Source: Meishania litoralis (lineage in GTDB: Bacteria > Bacteroidota > Bacteroidia > Flavobacteriales > Flavobacteriaceae). From it: a DNA stretch of 64,000 nucleotides. The first letter of the stretch is position 1. Every line of letters begins with the position of its first letter. The notes beneath the pieces were generated by a model. The model searched no databases. It was not told the DNA's origin and was given only the letters and a program-made list of their open reading frames with translations. The stretch lies in the NCBI RefSeq assembly GCF_042611095.1, contig NZ_JBHFPV010000002.1, forward strand, positions 310,001-374,000. The letters run 5' to 3'. Shown here in pieces: positions 17,238 to 26,021 of the stretch. The position numbers and the translations under genes were made by a program.

Positions 17238-17954
17238 TTACTTTAGTCGATTCGGACGCATTACCCATACAAAGCGAAAAGCCCATTTCCAACGAATTGT
17301 ATGGTCCATATCGGGTAGATGCTTTGAATATCCAATCAAATCGGGCCTTACAAAAGCTCTTTTAACGGACAGTGCACCATCATTTTTTGCAACCTTGGTC
17401 CTGATAAAAATACGACTAAAGGCCTTAAATAGGTAATAGGCAAAAGGACTTCTATGCAAGTCATTGATTATAACCCCGATACGGGACAATTCACCAAGCT
17501 TTTTAAGGTATAACGGAATTTGACCGTCCGTAAAATGGTGCATAGTGAGCGTACTAATGATAACATCGCACTTAAAATCGGCCGAATTCAATTGTAAAAT
17601 ATCGGCCTGCAAATATTGTATCGCATCAAAACCTTTCGAGGCTTCCTTTGCCAAGGAAAGGGCTTCTTCGCTCAAGTCGATCCCGATAAATGCCACCTTC
17701 GAATCCCGTTTTTTGAAATAATGGGCCAAAGTGCGCAGCATTGCCCCATCGCCACATCCCATATCGGCAATTATATAATCCTCCTTCGGATTTTCCCCAA
17801 TTAGTTTTGTGATTGCCCTAATGGTATTGGAGTCACCTCCCAGAAGACGGTTTGCGCGATTGATATCGTCAAAAACCTTGCGCAAAACACCGGGTTCGCC
17901 CTGAAAGTCATCCATTATCTCCAACTGTGTACTGCGTTTTGACCAATCCATCAT
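17238..17954 (-). CDS. SAM-dependent methyltransferase of the polyketide operon
   Basis: A 238-residue class I methyltransferase. Motif I is 'IADMGCGDGAML' (Asp64-Gly70), motif II acidic 'IGIDLSEEAL', then 'VIISTLTMHHF'. The N-terminal 'DINRANRLLGG' segment is typical of methyltransferases found beside type III PKS genes. It probably O- or C-methylates the polyketide ring. Its ATG follows the oxidoreductase stop (TAG, 17955) without any gap. Confidence 0.9.
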   Translation of the reverse strand: MMDWSKRSTQLEIMDDFQGEPGVLRKVFDDINRANRLLGGDSNTIRAITKLIGENPKEDYIIADMGCGDGAMLRTLAHYFKKRDSKVAFIGIDLSEEALSLAKEASKGFDAIQYLQADILQLNSADFKCDVIISTLTMHHFTDGQIPLYLKKLGELSRIGVIINDLHRSPFAYYLFKAFSRIFIRTKVAKNDGALSVKRAFVRPDLIGYSKHLPDMDHTIRWKWAFRFVWVMRPNRLK

Positions 17955-19076
17955 CTATACAATAGGTTGTCCGTGCGTAGCTCGGATTACTCGCGACAAT
18001 AGTCCCGGTGCCCCAACGATAAGTGACATGCCCAGTTTTGAAACCCCTTTGTTCAGCAATAATGATTGCAATTGTCTACCGGCCCATAAACGCTTCTTGA
18101 AGGCTTCGTTCCATTGTAGGGTATACATTTTTTCAAACTTTTGACGGTCATATCCATTTTCATTGATATACTTATCGATTAGTTCGGAAGCGATCTTGGC
18201 ACTGTGAACGGCCATTGCCATGCCGTTGCCACAAAGCGGGTGGATGAGTCCCGCCGAATCACCGCACATGATAACATGGTCTTCCGCCGCTTTCTTTTGT
18301 TCAAAGGAAATCTGGGCAATACTCAATGGTTCATCGAAAATCGGTTTTGCCTTTTTCAAAAACGTATTTAAAACTGGGTTTTGGGCAACTACTTTTTCAT
18401 TGAACGATGTGATGTTCCTTTCCTTTTGAAAACTCTTATACGAGGTCAGATAGCAAAAGTTCACGGCGCCCGTTTCCGTCTTTGAAAGTCCTGCATATCC
18501 CCCATTGAAATTATGCAAAGCCACCTCGTTTTCTGGAAACCCCTGATAATCATAATGGGCCTTGACGCCAAGCCACGGTGATTTTTTGGCAATGAAGGCC
18601 CTTTTCATGTTTTTATCAAGATTGCTGCGCTTACCGAAGGCGCCAATAACAAATGGCGCCCTATAAATTTGCCCTTTTAGCGTTGTTATCTCGAAAAACG
18701 AATCTTCAAAGGCTATGGCATCCACAGCTTGAAAGATAAATGCAACGCCCGATGCCAAGGCTTTTTCATAGAGCAGGTTATCAAGGGCATACCGACTGAT
18801 CCCAAAACCACCTAAAGGCAATCGCGTCGTAATCGTCTTTCCGTTGATCGTGGAGAGTGTAAACGTATCGATGTTCGCTGAACTATGCGGAATGCCCACG
18901 CCTAACGATTCTAGATAGGGTCTTACTTCATTTGAAACGTATTCGCCACAGACCTTGTGATTTGGGAAAGTGTTTTTTTCAAACACAAGAACGCGGTGGT
19001 TTTTTTTCCTCAGATCAATTGCCGCGGTCAATCCGGCCAAACCGGCACCTATAATAATAATATCATAGTGTTCCAC
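17955..19076 (-). CDS. FAD-dependent oxidoreductase (geranylgeranyl-reductase/UbiH-like)
   Basis: A 373-residue flavoprotein. 'IIIIGAGLAGLTAA' (about residues 6-19) is the dinucleotide fold; 'KVCGEYVS' (Cys43-Gly44-Glu45) is the motif shared by geranylgeranyl reductases and related halogenase/hydroxylase enzymes; 'CGDSAGLIHPLCGNGM' (residues 271-286) binds the FAD ribityl chain. It may hydroxylate or reduce the polyketide ring or chain. The start is GTG 19076, since no ATG precedes the FAD motif. It is the first gene of the operon, with a possible -7 box only four bases upstream. Confidence 0.88.
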   Translation of the reverse strand: MEHYDIIIIGAGLAGLTAAIDLRKKNHRVLVFEKNTFPNHKVCGEYVSNEVRPYLESLGVGIPHSSANIDTFTLSTINGKTITTRLPLGGFGISRYALDNLLYEKALASGVAFIFQAVDAIAFEDSFFEITTLKGQIYRAPFVIGAFGKRSNLDKNMKRAFIAKKSPWLGVKAHYDYQGFPENEVALHNFNGGYAGLSKTETGAVNFCYLTSYKSFQKERNITSFNEKVVAQNPVLNTFLKKAKPIFDEPLSIAQISFEQKKAAEDHVIMCGDSAGLIHPLCGNGMAMAVHSAKIASELIDKYINENGYDRQKFEKMYTLQWNEAFKKRLWAGRQLQSLLLNKGVSKLGMSLIVGAPGLLSRVIRATHGQPIV

Positions 19077-19080
19077 TATC

Positions 19081-19088
19081 GAAAGATA
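19081..19088 (-). promoter_or_regulatory. Possible -7 box for the polyketide operon (near-leaderless)
   Basis: The minus strand reads TATCTTTC, one base from TAnnTTTG, four bases before the GTG start at 19076. It lies immediately after the T-run of the OmpA terminator. A TTG in the terminator loop (19115-19117) is 26 bp upstream, rather far for a -33 box. If used, the transcript would be essentially leaderless. Confidence 0.3.
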
Positions 19089-19091
19089 ACG

Positions 19092-19132
19092 ATTAAAAAA
19101 GAAGAATCCCGATACAAAATGTATCGGGATTC
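19092..19132 (-). terminator. Rho-independent terminator after the OmpA/lipocalin operon
   Basis: GAATCCCGATACA and TGTATCGGGATTC pair perfectly (19104-19132, AAA loop). On the minus strand the hairpin is followed by TTCTTTTTTAAT. It closes the lipocalin-OmpA operon and separates it from the polyketide operon. Confidence 0.85.
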
Positions 19133-19159
19133 AAAATCAAATCAAGAAGGATAGGGAAT

Positions 19160-19855
19160 TTAGTTTTGCGTTTCGCGTATCGCTTCTTCCTTAAGCTCTT
19201 GACTAGCCACAATGGCCAATTCGACCCTTCTGTTCTTGGCTTTTCCTTCACTGGTCTCATTACTTTCCCTAGGTTGGTTCTCACCGTACCATTTTGTGGT
19301 AAAACGACCTGCGTCGATGCCCTTGGCCACCAGGTACTCGGTAACCGATTCGGCCCTTTGCTGCGAAAGCTTCATATTATAGTCTTCGGGCCCCGCACTA
19401 TCGGTATGGCCTTCGACCAAAATGTATGATTTCGGATATTCTTTGAAGATTCCGGCCAATTTGTCCAAAGTAGTGGCGGAAGTACCTTTGACCCCAGATT
19501 TATTGGTATCGAAATAAACCCCTGCATCTTCATTGAAAATGACATTGATTCCTTCACCGACACGGGTAACTTCGGCGCCGGGTATTTCTTCCTCGATACG
19601 TTCTGCCTGACGATCCATTCGATCGCCGATATATCCACCGGCGACACCACCTACAACGGCTCCTATAATTGCACCAAGTGCCGTATTATCGCCCTTTCCG
19701 ACGTTATTGCCCAACACACCGCCGATTACCGCGCCACTGGCGGCACCTACGGTCGCGCCCCTTTGTTTATGGTTCGAATTCTTAACAGCATTGCATCCAA
19801 CGATCATGGACATCGCCATTACTATATATACACCTTTAATACCTAGTTTTTTCAT
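19160..19855 (-). CDS. OmpA-family lipoprotein with glycine-zipper
   Basis: A 231-residue lipoprotein (lipobox IVGC, Cys21). Residues about 34-78 are a glycine zipper ('GAASGAVIGGVLGNNVGKG', 'AIIGAVVGGVAGGYIG'), a membrane-embedding segment. Residues about 110-220 form the OmpA C-terminal peptidoglycan-binding domain with 'ILVEGHTDSAGPEDYNMKLSQQRA' and 'NRRVELAI'. It would tether the outer membrane to the cell wall, like Pal or YiaD. It follows the lipocalin-like gene by 11 bp and is closed by a strong terminator. Confidence 0.92.
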   Translation of the reverse strand: MKKLGIKGVYIVMAMSMIVGCNAVKNSNHKQRGATVGAASGAVIGGVLGNNVGKGDNTALGAIIGAVVGGVAGGYIGDRMDRQAERIEEEIPGAEVTRVGEGINVIFNEDAGVYFDTNKSGVKGTSATTLDKLAGIFKEYPKSYILVEGHTDSAGPEDYNMKLSQQRAESVTEYLVAKGIDAGRFTTKWYGENQPRESNETSEGKAKNRRVELAIVASQELKEEAIRETQN

Positions 19856-19866
19856 GGGGAATCTTT

Positions 19867-20352
19867 TTATGATTTTTTAGTGAATGAATAAACGACATTG
19901 ACGACTTTGCCATCAACGGTTGCATTTGATTTTAAGGTCATTTCATTTTCGGTGAGATTACTAATGTTCAATCGGTAACCCAGTCCTCCTGAGATATCCT
20001 TGTTCTTTTCATCGATCAACTTGAACTGCAATTGACTGGTGTAATTCTCTTCTCGCTCCACGACCGACCACCGAATGTAACGGTCACCCCCGTTGCACAA
20101 TGTAGATGGGGCAATGGTATAGCGACCTGTACTGTTGTTGTCACGAAAATACCACTCGCTACCCTCAAAACAGATATCATCGGCATCATTGAATATAACG
20201 GATTTAAAGTTTCCCGAGGCGTTTTCATATGATATGTCGTTCAACGTCCAAGTACCACTGAGCAAATTGCGCTTGGCACGGGCATCTTTCGATACCGAAC
20301 ATGAGACAATTAGCATTGCAGCAACGACAAAGGTTAATACGTGTTTCTTCAT
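19867..20352 (-). CDS. Lipocalin-like lipoprotein
   Basis: A 161-residue lipoprotein (lipobox IVSC, Cys18). 'LLSGTWTLNDISYEN' opens a beta-barrel pattern of the Bacteroidota lipocalin-like families; later strands 'SEWYFRDNNSTGRYTI' and 'LQFKLIDE' fit. The ligand is unknown. It is the first gene of a two-gene operon with the OmpA lipoprotein, suggesting an envelope-maintenance role. Confidence 0.82.
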   Translation of the reverse strand: MKKHVLTFVVAAMLIVSCSVSKDARAKRNLLSGTWTLNDISYENASGNFKSVIFNDADDICFEGSEWYFRDNNSTGRYTIAPSTLCNGGDRYIRWSVVEREENYTSQLQFKLIDEKNKDISGGLGYRLNISNLTENEMTLKSNATVDGKVVNVVYSFTKKS

Positions 20353-20498
20353 TATATATTTATTAGGGTTTAGACTATATACGAAACGAATACAAGTTTC
20401 GACGTCTTAGATAACGTTAAGAAGCCTTTAATATGATGCAAGAAACCTATTGATCGACAAAAAGGTGTGTTCAAAAAGGATGATTATTGTTGCAAAAG

Positions 20499-22475
20499 CT
20501 AGTATCGCAATAAATCAAGCAATGCTTCCGTAAATCTTTCCTTAGGCAAGTAATTGTTTTCCAAGTTCTTGGCAAACGGAATAGGTGTTTCCAAACTTGC
20601 CACGCGCTTGACCGGTGCATCCAGATATTCGAAACAGTTTTCCATGACCAGTGCTGAAATATCACTCGCGACACCACCAAAAAGACTATCTTCTTGAAGG
20701 ATTATGAGCTTGCCCGTTTTTTTTACCGAGGTATAGATACTGTCAATATCCAAAGGTGCCAAGGTGCGCAAATCTAGCAAATCGGCCTCTATTTCGGGGT
20801 TTTTTTCCAAGGTTTCCAGGGCCCAATGTACCCCGGCACCGTATGTGGCGATAGTAATGGATTTGCCTTCTCGCAAAAGGTTTGCCTTACCAAAGGGAAG
20901 CGTGTAGTAATCTTTCGGTACTTCTTGATAAATACTTCGGTATAAGGCTTTGTGCTCAAAAAATAATACCGGGTTCGGGTCATTGATCGCCGTGGCCAGC
21001 AACCCTTTTGCATCATACGGAAAGGCCGGATAGACGACCTTTAGTCCCGGGGTTTTTGTAAACCACGCCTCATTGGTCTGTGAATGAAAAGGACCGGCAC
21101 CTACACCGCCACCACAGGGCATTCGAATGACGACATCGGCCTTTTCGCCCCATCGATAATGTGATTTTGCCAAATAATTGACAATCGGGTTGAAACCGGT
21201 ACTAACGAAATCGGCAAATTGCATTTCGACAACGGCTTTCATGCCGTTAATACAAAGGCCCATACCCGCTGAGACCACGGCAGATTCACAAATCGGCGTA
21301 TTTCTTACCCTTTCTATTCCAAAAGCTTCGACAAAGCCCTCGGTAATCTTGAACACTCCCCCATAATCGGCTATGTCTTGCCCCATGACGACCAAATTGT
21401 CATGCTTTTCCATACTTAGCCTCAGTCCGCTTGAAATAGCATCAACAAGCCTAATGTTCTCTTTTTCACCGTTTGGGGAAGTTTCCTCATAATCAAAGGG
21501 GCAATACACATCGGATAGCTCTTTGCTTATATTCGACGAAACCGCAGGTTCATCAAAAGCTATTTGAAGATTTTCATCGATTTCTTTTATGATCTCTTTT
21601 TTGATCTGTACTTCCTGTTCCTCTGAAAGTATGTTTTCATTGTGTAAAAACTCCAAATAGTTCTCCAGGGGATCTTTGGCCGCCCATCGGTCCATCAATT
21701 CCTGCGGTACATATTTCGTGCCACTCGCTTCCTCATGACCTCGCATGCGAAACGTATCGAAAACCAACAAGACCGGTGCAGGTTTTTGACGGATACGCTT
21801 ACAGATGGCATCTACCGTGGTAAAGACCTCGAGAATATTATTGCCGTCAATCGTATACGATTCTATTCCATAGCCAATACCTTTATCCGCCAGGTTTTTA
21901 CATCTAAATTGTTCTTTGGTCGGGGTAGATAGGCCATACCCATTGTTCTCGACACAGAACAGAACGGGCAGATCCCATACCGCGGCAATATTCAGCGCTT
22001 CATGAAAATCACCTTCACTCGTCCCCCCCTCTCCTGTGAAAACGGCGGTTACTTTTTTCTCCTTTTTAAGCACATTGGCCAGTGCAATTCCATCGGCCAC
22101 GCCCAATTGAGGTCCCAAATGGGAAATCATACCAACAATTTTATAATCCTGGGTGCCAAAATGAAAACTACGGTCCCTGCCCTGGGTGAAGCCGTTCGCC
22201 TTTCCCTGCCATTGCGAAAAAAGTCGGTCCAAGGGTACCTCCCTGGTCGTAAAGACCCCTAAATTGCGATGCATGGGCAAAATATATTCCTCATTCTCAA
22301 GGGCACTGGCTACACCGACCGAAATCGCTTCTTGACCAATGCCACTGAACCACTTTGAAATCTTGCCCTGACGTAGAAGAATCAGCATTTTTTCCTCGAT
22401 CATTCGAGGTTTGAGCATCCTTCGGTATAACTGAATCTGCCTTTCGACACTAAGGCCTTTATTGGTATATTGCAT
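20499..22475 (-). CDS. Branched-chain 2-oxo acid dehydrogenase E1, alpha and beta subunits fused
   Basis: A 658-residue fusion. Residues about 1-320 are the TPP-binding E1-alpha ('GEGGTSEGDFHEALN' to 'ENN' at 148-178). Residues about 340-658 are E1-beta ('MGQDIADYGGVF', 'TPICESAVVSAGMG', 'PCGGGVGAGPFHSQ', 'QEDSLFGGVASDI'). It decarboxylates branched-chain 2-oxo acids and passes the acyl group to the E2 lipoyl domain, feeding iso-fatty-acid synthesis and amino-acid breakdown. The fused form is usual in Bacteroidota. No E2 or E3 gene lies nearby. The minus strand has TACTTTTG at 22498-22505, a -7 box 22 bp before the start. Confidence 0.94.
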   Translation of the reverse strand: MQYTNKGLSVERQIQLYRRMLKPRMIEEKMLILLRQGKISKWFSGIGQEAISVGVASALENEEYILPMHRNLGVFTTREVPLDRLFSQWQGKANGFTQGRDRSFHFGTQDYKIVGMISHLGPQLGVADGIALANVLKKEKKVTAVFTGEGGTSEGDFHEALNIAAVWDLPVLFCVENNGYGLSTPTKEQFRCKNLADKGIGYGIESYTIDGNNILEVFTTVDAICKRIRQKPAPVLLVFDTFRMRGHEEASGTKYVPQELMDRWAAKDPLENYLEFLHNENILSEEQEVQIKKEIIKEIDENLQIAFDEPAVSSNISKELSDVYCPFDYEETSPNGEKENIRLVDAISSGLRLSMEKHDNLVVMGQDIADYGGVFKITEGFVEAFGIERVRNTPICESAVVSAGMGLCINGMKAVVEMQFADFVSTGFNPIVNYLAKSHYRWGEKADVVIRMPCGGGVGAGPFHSQTNEAWFTKTPGLKVVYPAFPYDAKGLLATAINDPNPVLFFEHKALYRSIYQEVPKDYYTLPFGKANLLREGKSITIATYGAGVHWALETLEKNPEIEADLLDLRTLAPLDIDSIYTSVKKTGKLIILQEDSLFGGVASDISALVMENCFEYLDAPVKRVASLETPIPFAKNLENNYLPKERFTEALLDLLRY

Positions 22476-22540
22476 GGAATAGTCGTAAAAACAGGTTCAA
22501 AAGTAACAAAAAAGACACCAATTAACATGTAGTTTGATTC

Positions 22541-22568
22541 TTTGTCAAGACCATATTATGTAAATTTG
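22541..22568 (+). promoter_or_regulatory. Promoter of the dioxygenase gene
   Basis: TTTG (22541-22544), 16 bp, then TAAATTTG (22561-22568), a perfect TAnnTTTG -7 box, 22 bp before ATG 22591. This is the clearest two-element Bacteroidota-type promoter in the window. Confidence 0.65.
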
Positions 22569-22590
22569 ACAATTATAAAAATTAACGACC

Positions 22591-23541
22591 ATGAGTGCCA
22601 TACCCAGTGTAGATCTATCGGATTTTCTTTCGGGCGACCCGACGCGAAAAGAAAAATTTATCAAAGAAATCGGCCAAGCATTTGAAGAAATCGGATTTGT
22701 GGCCTTGGGCGGACATTTTCTCTCAGAAGAACTGGTCGAAAATCTGTACTCGGAAATAAAGAAGTTTTTCGATTTGCCCCAAAAAACCAAGGATAAATAT
22801 GAAATCGAGGGCATTGGCGGCCAAAGGGGCTATACCTCTTTCGGAAAAGAACATGCCAAAGGAAGAAAAGAGGGTGACTTGAAAGAGTTTTGGCATTTTG
22901 GCCAATATGTGGCGAACGACCCAAAACTTGAGGCGCAATATCCGGCCAACGTAACGGTGGAAGAATTGCCAAAGTTCAATGAGGTGGGCAAGGAAACCTA
23001 TAAGATGCTTGAAAAAACGGCCAAATATGTACTTCGGGCCCTGGCACTGCATTTGAATCTTGACGAAAATTATTTTGACGAATTTATAAAAAACGGAAAC
23101 TCCATTTTACGTCCGATCCATTACCCGCCCATCACCTCTGAACCCAAGAATGCGGTGAGGGCAGCGGCACATGGTGATATCAATTTGATTACCTTGCTAA
23201 TGGGTGCCCATGGCAAAGGGCTTCAGGTAAAAAACCATGATGGTGAATGGGTCGATGCCATCGCCAGACCCGATCAGCTTATGATCAATGTAGGAGATAT
23301 GCTCTCCAGGCTTTCGAACAACAGGTTAAAATCTACCATCCACCAAGTGGTGAATCCACCAAAAGCGCTTTGGGGCACGTCGCGATATTCCATCCCCTTC
23401 TTTATGCACCCGATCAGTGAAATGCCGCTGAACTGCCTTGAAAACTGCATCGATTCGGAGAATCCGAAGGAATACGAAGATATCACGGCCGGTGCGTTTT
23501 TGCACGAGCGATTGATAGAGCTTGGTCTTATCAAAGCTTAA
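22591..23541 (+). CDS. Isopenicillin-N-synthase-like Fe(II)/2-oxoglutarate dioxygenase
   Basis: A 316-residue protein with the two family domains: DIOX_N (residues about 3-110) and the 2OG-FeII core. The iron triad is His194-x-Asp196 ('AAHGDINLITLL') and His251 ('STIHQVV'); Arg265-x-Ser267 ('RYSIPFF') binds 2-oxoglutarate. It hydroxylates or desaturates a small molecule that cannot be named from sequence. It is divergent from the E1 fusion gene with 115 bp between starts. Probably cytosolic. Confidence 0.9.
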   Translation: MSAIPSVDLSDFLSGDPTRKEKFIKEIGQAFEEIGFVALGGHFLSEELVENLYSEIKKFFDLPQKTKDKYEIEGIGGQRGYTSFGKEHAKGRKEGDLKEFWHFGQYVANDPKLEAQYPANVTVEELPKFNEVGKETYKMLEKTAKYVLRALALHLNLDENYFDEFIKNGNSILRPIHYPPITSEPKNAVRAAAHGDINLITLLMGAHGKGLQVKNHDGEWVDAIARPDQLMINVGDMLSRLSNNRLKSTIHQVVNPPKALWGTSRYSIPFFMHPISEMPLNCLENCIDSENPKEYEDITAGAFLHERLIELGLIKA

Positions 23542-23775
23542 AGCTTATTAGTACTTCTTTTGATTCCGTCCTTGTGGATAGGCAATAATACCATAGTTCT
23601 ATTTGGTTTCAATGGAAGCGTCTGTTTTGACATGGAATCTAAGTATAATGGCAAAATAAGCCTTGAAGCAAGATATATTTCAGAACGCGAGATATTCTGC
23701 AATGCTGCTTTTGCCACCTATTTTTCTGACTACAACGGTTTTTCACTTATATTTGGCAATTCCCTTTTAAAAAAA

Positions 23776-24102
23776 ATGGATTTAAAGGACCAACTTAAAA
23801 ATTTATTTCCCGATCATGTTCCCGAAGAACCGGAAGTCTCAAAGCCCAAAAACGATATTTGGTTGCAGGACGAACCGATTATATGCAAGTATGAAAAACG
23901 AAAGGGCAAGCCGATAACTATTTTGGAAGGTTATAACGGTGCCGTTTCCGATTTCAAGAAACTGGCCAAAGAACTGAAGACGACCTTAAGTGTCGGGGGC
24001 ACTTTTAAAGATGACAAGATCATAATTCAAGGTGATTATCGCGATCGAATAATGTCGGTTCTAAAAGAAAAAGGTTTTAGCGTCAAACGTGTTGGAGGAT
24101 AG
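23776..24102 (+). CDS. SUI1/eIF1-like translation factor (YciH family)
   Basis: A 108-residue protein. The frame is open upstream to 23560, but ATG 23776 begins the conserved product and the upstream part is not protein-like. 'KRKGKPITILEGYNGAVSDFKKLAKELKTTLSVGGTFKDDKIIIQGDYRDRI' region is the SUI1 fold. It probably monitors start-codon selection on the small ribosomal subunit. The 234 bp between it and the dioxygenase gene hold no other gene that I can support. Confidence 0.9.
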   Translation: MDLKDQLKNLFPDHVPEEPEVSKPKNDIWLQDEPIICKYEKRKGKPITILEGYNGAVSDFKKLAKELKTTLSVGGTFKDDKIIIQGDYRDRIMSVLKEKGFSVKRVGG

Positions 24103-24217
24103 CACCTGGCGAAAACGATGGGGATCCTTAAAAAGGGTTGCGCACATTTGTGTTAATTTTTTTTGTTTTTTTCGATTAAATGTTACTTTTAGTAGCTAAA
24201 ATGTAAACGATTTGCTT

Positions 24218-25150
24218 ATGAGTTCCCTTTTGCATATCACCAATGGAGACAGTTTTACAGAAAGACTCAAAGGCCTTAAATTAAAAGGGGATATCATCAC
24301 CTGGCGGGAAATGTTGTGCGAGGGCAAGACAGAGACCAATGTGGGCAGCGAATCTTTCTGGAAGACCCGTTTTGAGTTTTTGCACAAGAACTATAAGGTC
24401 ACAAAATCGAGTTTCATCGAAAAAACGCTCAAAGAGTACCGATCGCTCTGTAACCATAAGCAACAAGACCATATCGTTTTGTGGTTCGAATACGACCTTT
24501 TCTGCCAAGTCAATATGTTGGCCGTACTGAGTTGGTTGAAAGCAAATCGAAAGTATGCCGAGATAGCACTGGTCTGCAGTGGAAAAGAAGATCAAACGGA
24601 CAAGCTATACGGCTTAAATGAGCTAAGCGATGAAAAACTACTAGATCTTTACGAAAGCAGAACGATCCTTTCACAAGATGACATCGAGTACGCCGACTAT
24701 GTTTGGCAGCTATACTGCAGTGACAATCCCATTAGGCTTGAGAATCTGCGCGATTTCGGTGAATTTCAATTTGAATATCTTGCCGATGCGCTACATTCGC
24801 ACCTTCAACGCTTCCCGAGCATCAAAAACGGCTTGAATGCATTGGAAAACCGTGTGTTGGACCTCTCCGCGACCACCAAGCCAAAATCACGGCGCCAACT
24901 TTTGGGCACCATCTTGAAGAATCAGGGCAATTATGGCTTCGGAGACACCCAGTTCGATAGAATATTGACCACATTAAAACCTTTATATTCTTCATTCAAC
25001 CCGGTCAGGTTGACCAAAAAAGGCAAAGAAATATTGGAAGGAAAAACAAGCTACTATTCTTGCATTAGGGATAATGATGATTATCTTGGCGGAGCCTTGA
25101 AATACAACTACCTTTACAATACAGATTCAGACAGAATATTAAAATTGTAG
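24218..25150 (+). CDS. DUF1835-family protein
   Basis: A 310-residue cytosolic protein. A TTG at 24212 is possible, but ATG 24218 ('MSSLLHITNGDSFTERL') fits the family. The N-terminal 'HITNGDSF', 'ITWREMLCEG' and 'VLWFEYDLFCQ' motifs are those of DUF1835; the C-terminal third resembles the associated DUF3658. The function is unknown. Its stop at 25150 is one base before the start of the phosphorylase gene, so these two genes and the next one form a three-gene operon. Confidence 0.87.
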   Translation: MSSLLHITNGDSFTERLKGLKLKGDIITWREMLCEGKTETNVGSESFWKTRFEFLHKNYKVTKSSFIEKTLKEYRSLCNHKQQDHIVLWFEYDLFCQVNMLAVLSWLKANRKYAEIALVCSGKEDQTDKLYGLNELSDEKLLDLYESRTILSQDDIEYADYVWQLYCSDNPIRLENLRDFGEFQFEYLADALHSHLQRFPSIKNGLNALENRVLDLSATTKPKSRRQLLGTILKNQGNYGFGDTQFDRILTTLKPLYSSFNPVRLTKKGKEILEGKTSYYSCIRDNDDYLGGALKYNYLYNTDSDRILKL

Positions 25151-25151
25151 C

Positions 25152-26021
25152 ATGCGGCTAGAGCCTTCCGAGCTTATCCTCAATGCCGACAGTAGCATTT
25201 ATCACCTCAATTTACAGCCAGAAGACATTGCCCATACCATAATAACCGTGGGCGATCCCGACCGCGTTGGTGCGGTTTCCAAATATTTTGATTCCATCGA
25301 AATTAAAAAAGGCAAAAGGGAGTTCAGAACCCATACGGGTCTCTTGAACGGAAAACGCTTAACGGTCATCTCAACAGGTATAGGAACGGATAACATTGAT
25401 ATTGTTTTGAACGAGCTCGATGCCTTGGCAAATATCGATTTTGACCAAAAAACGAAAAACGAAAATCATATACGATTACAAATAATACGAATAGGGACTT
25501 CAGGGGCCATTCAACCCGAAATTCCGGTTGATTCTTTCCTATTGAGTGAATATGCCATCGGATTTGACGGCCTACTCCACTTTTATGACAGCGAGCCCGT
25601 TCTTGAAAAAAAAATTGCGGAGGCGTTTATGCGGCATTCGGACTGGAACCATGAAAAAGCCCATCCGTACGCTGCTCAATGTGACCCTGAAATGGCCCGT
25701 ATTTTCGTATCAAATCATATACGATTAGGCGTAACTGCTACAATTCCGGGATTTTATGGCCCACAAGGGCGAAAACTGAGATTGACGCCCAAAGATGGTG
25801 GATTGAATTCAAAATTGGCATCTTTCAGGCACGAAAACCTAAAGATTACCAATTTGGAAATGGAAACGGCGGGTATTTATGGACTTTCAAAACTATTGGG
25901 ACACCAAGCGATCTCATTAAATTGTATTTTGGCCAATCGCGTTACCGGTACATTCTCAAAAAACCCTGAAAAATCCATGGACACATTGATAAAAAGTACA
26001 CTGGAAAAATTGACCCAATGA
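25152..26021 (+). CDS. Nucleoside phosphorylase (uridine-phosphorylase-like)
   Basis: A 289-residue protein of the PNP/UDP superfamily. 'IITVGDPDRV' is the phosphate-binding motif, 'IIRIGTSGAIQPEI' the glycine-rich loop, and 'ITNLEMETAGIYGLSKLLGH' supplies the ribose-binding Met-Glu. It would split a nucleoside with phosphate, giving base plus ribose-1-phosphate. It overlaps the downstream binding-protein-like gene by four bases (ATGA, 26018-26021). Confidence 0.92.
   Translation: MRLEPSELILNADSSIYHLNLQPEDIAHTIITVGDPDRVGAVSKYFDSIEIKKGKREFRTHTGLLNGKRLTVISTGIGTDNIDIVLNELDALANIDFDQKTKNENHIRLQIIRIGTSGAIQPEIPVDSFLLSEYAIGFDGLLHFYDSEPVLEKKIAEAFMRHSDWNHEKAHPYAAQCDPEMARIFVSNHIRLGVTATIPGFYGPQGRKLRLTPKDGGLNSKLASFRHENLKITNLEMETAGIYGLSKLLGHQAISLNCILANRVTGTFSKNPEKSMDTLIKSTLEKLTQ

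Noticed and set aside
23560..23775. A 72-residue N-terminal extension of the SUI1 protein.
   Set aside because: SUI1 proteins of this type start at the position of ATG 23776, and the upstream translation is not protein-like.
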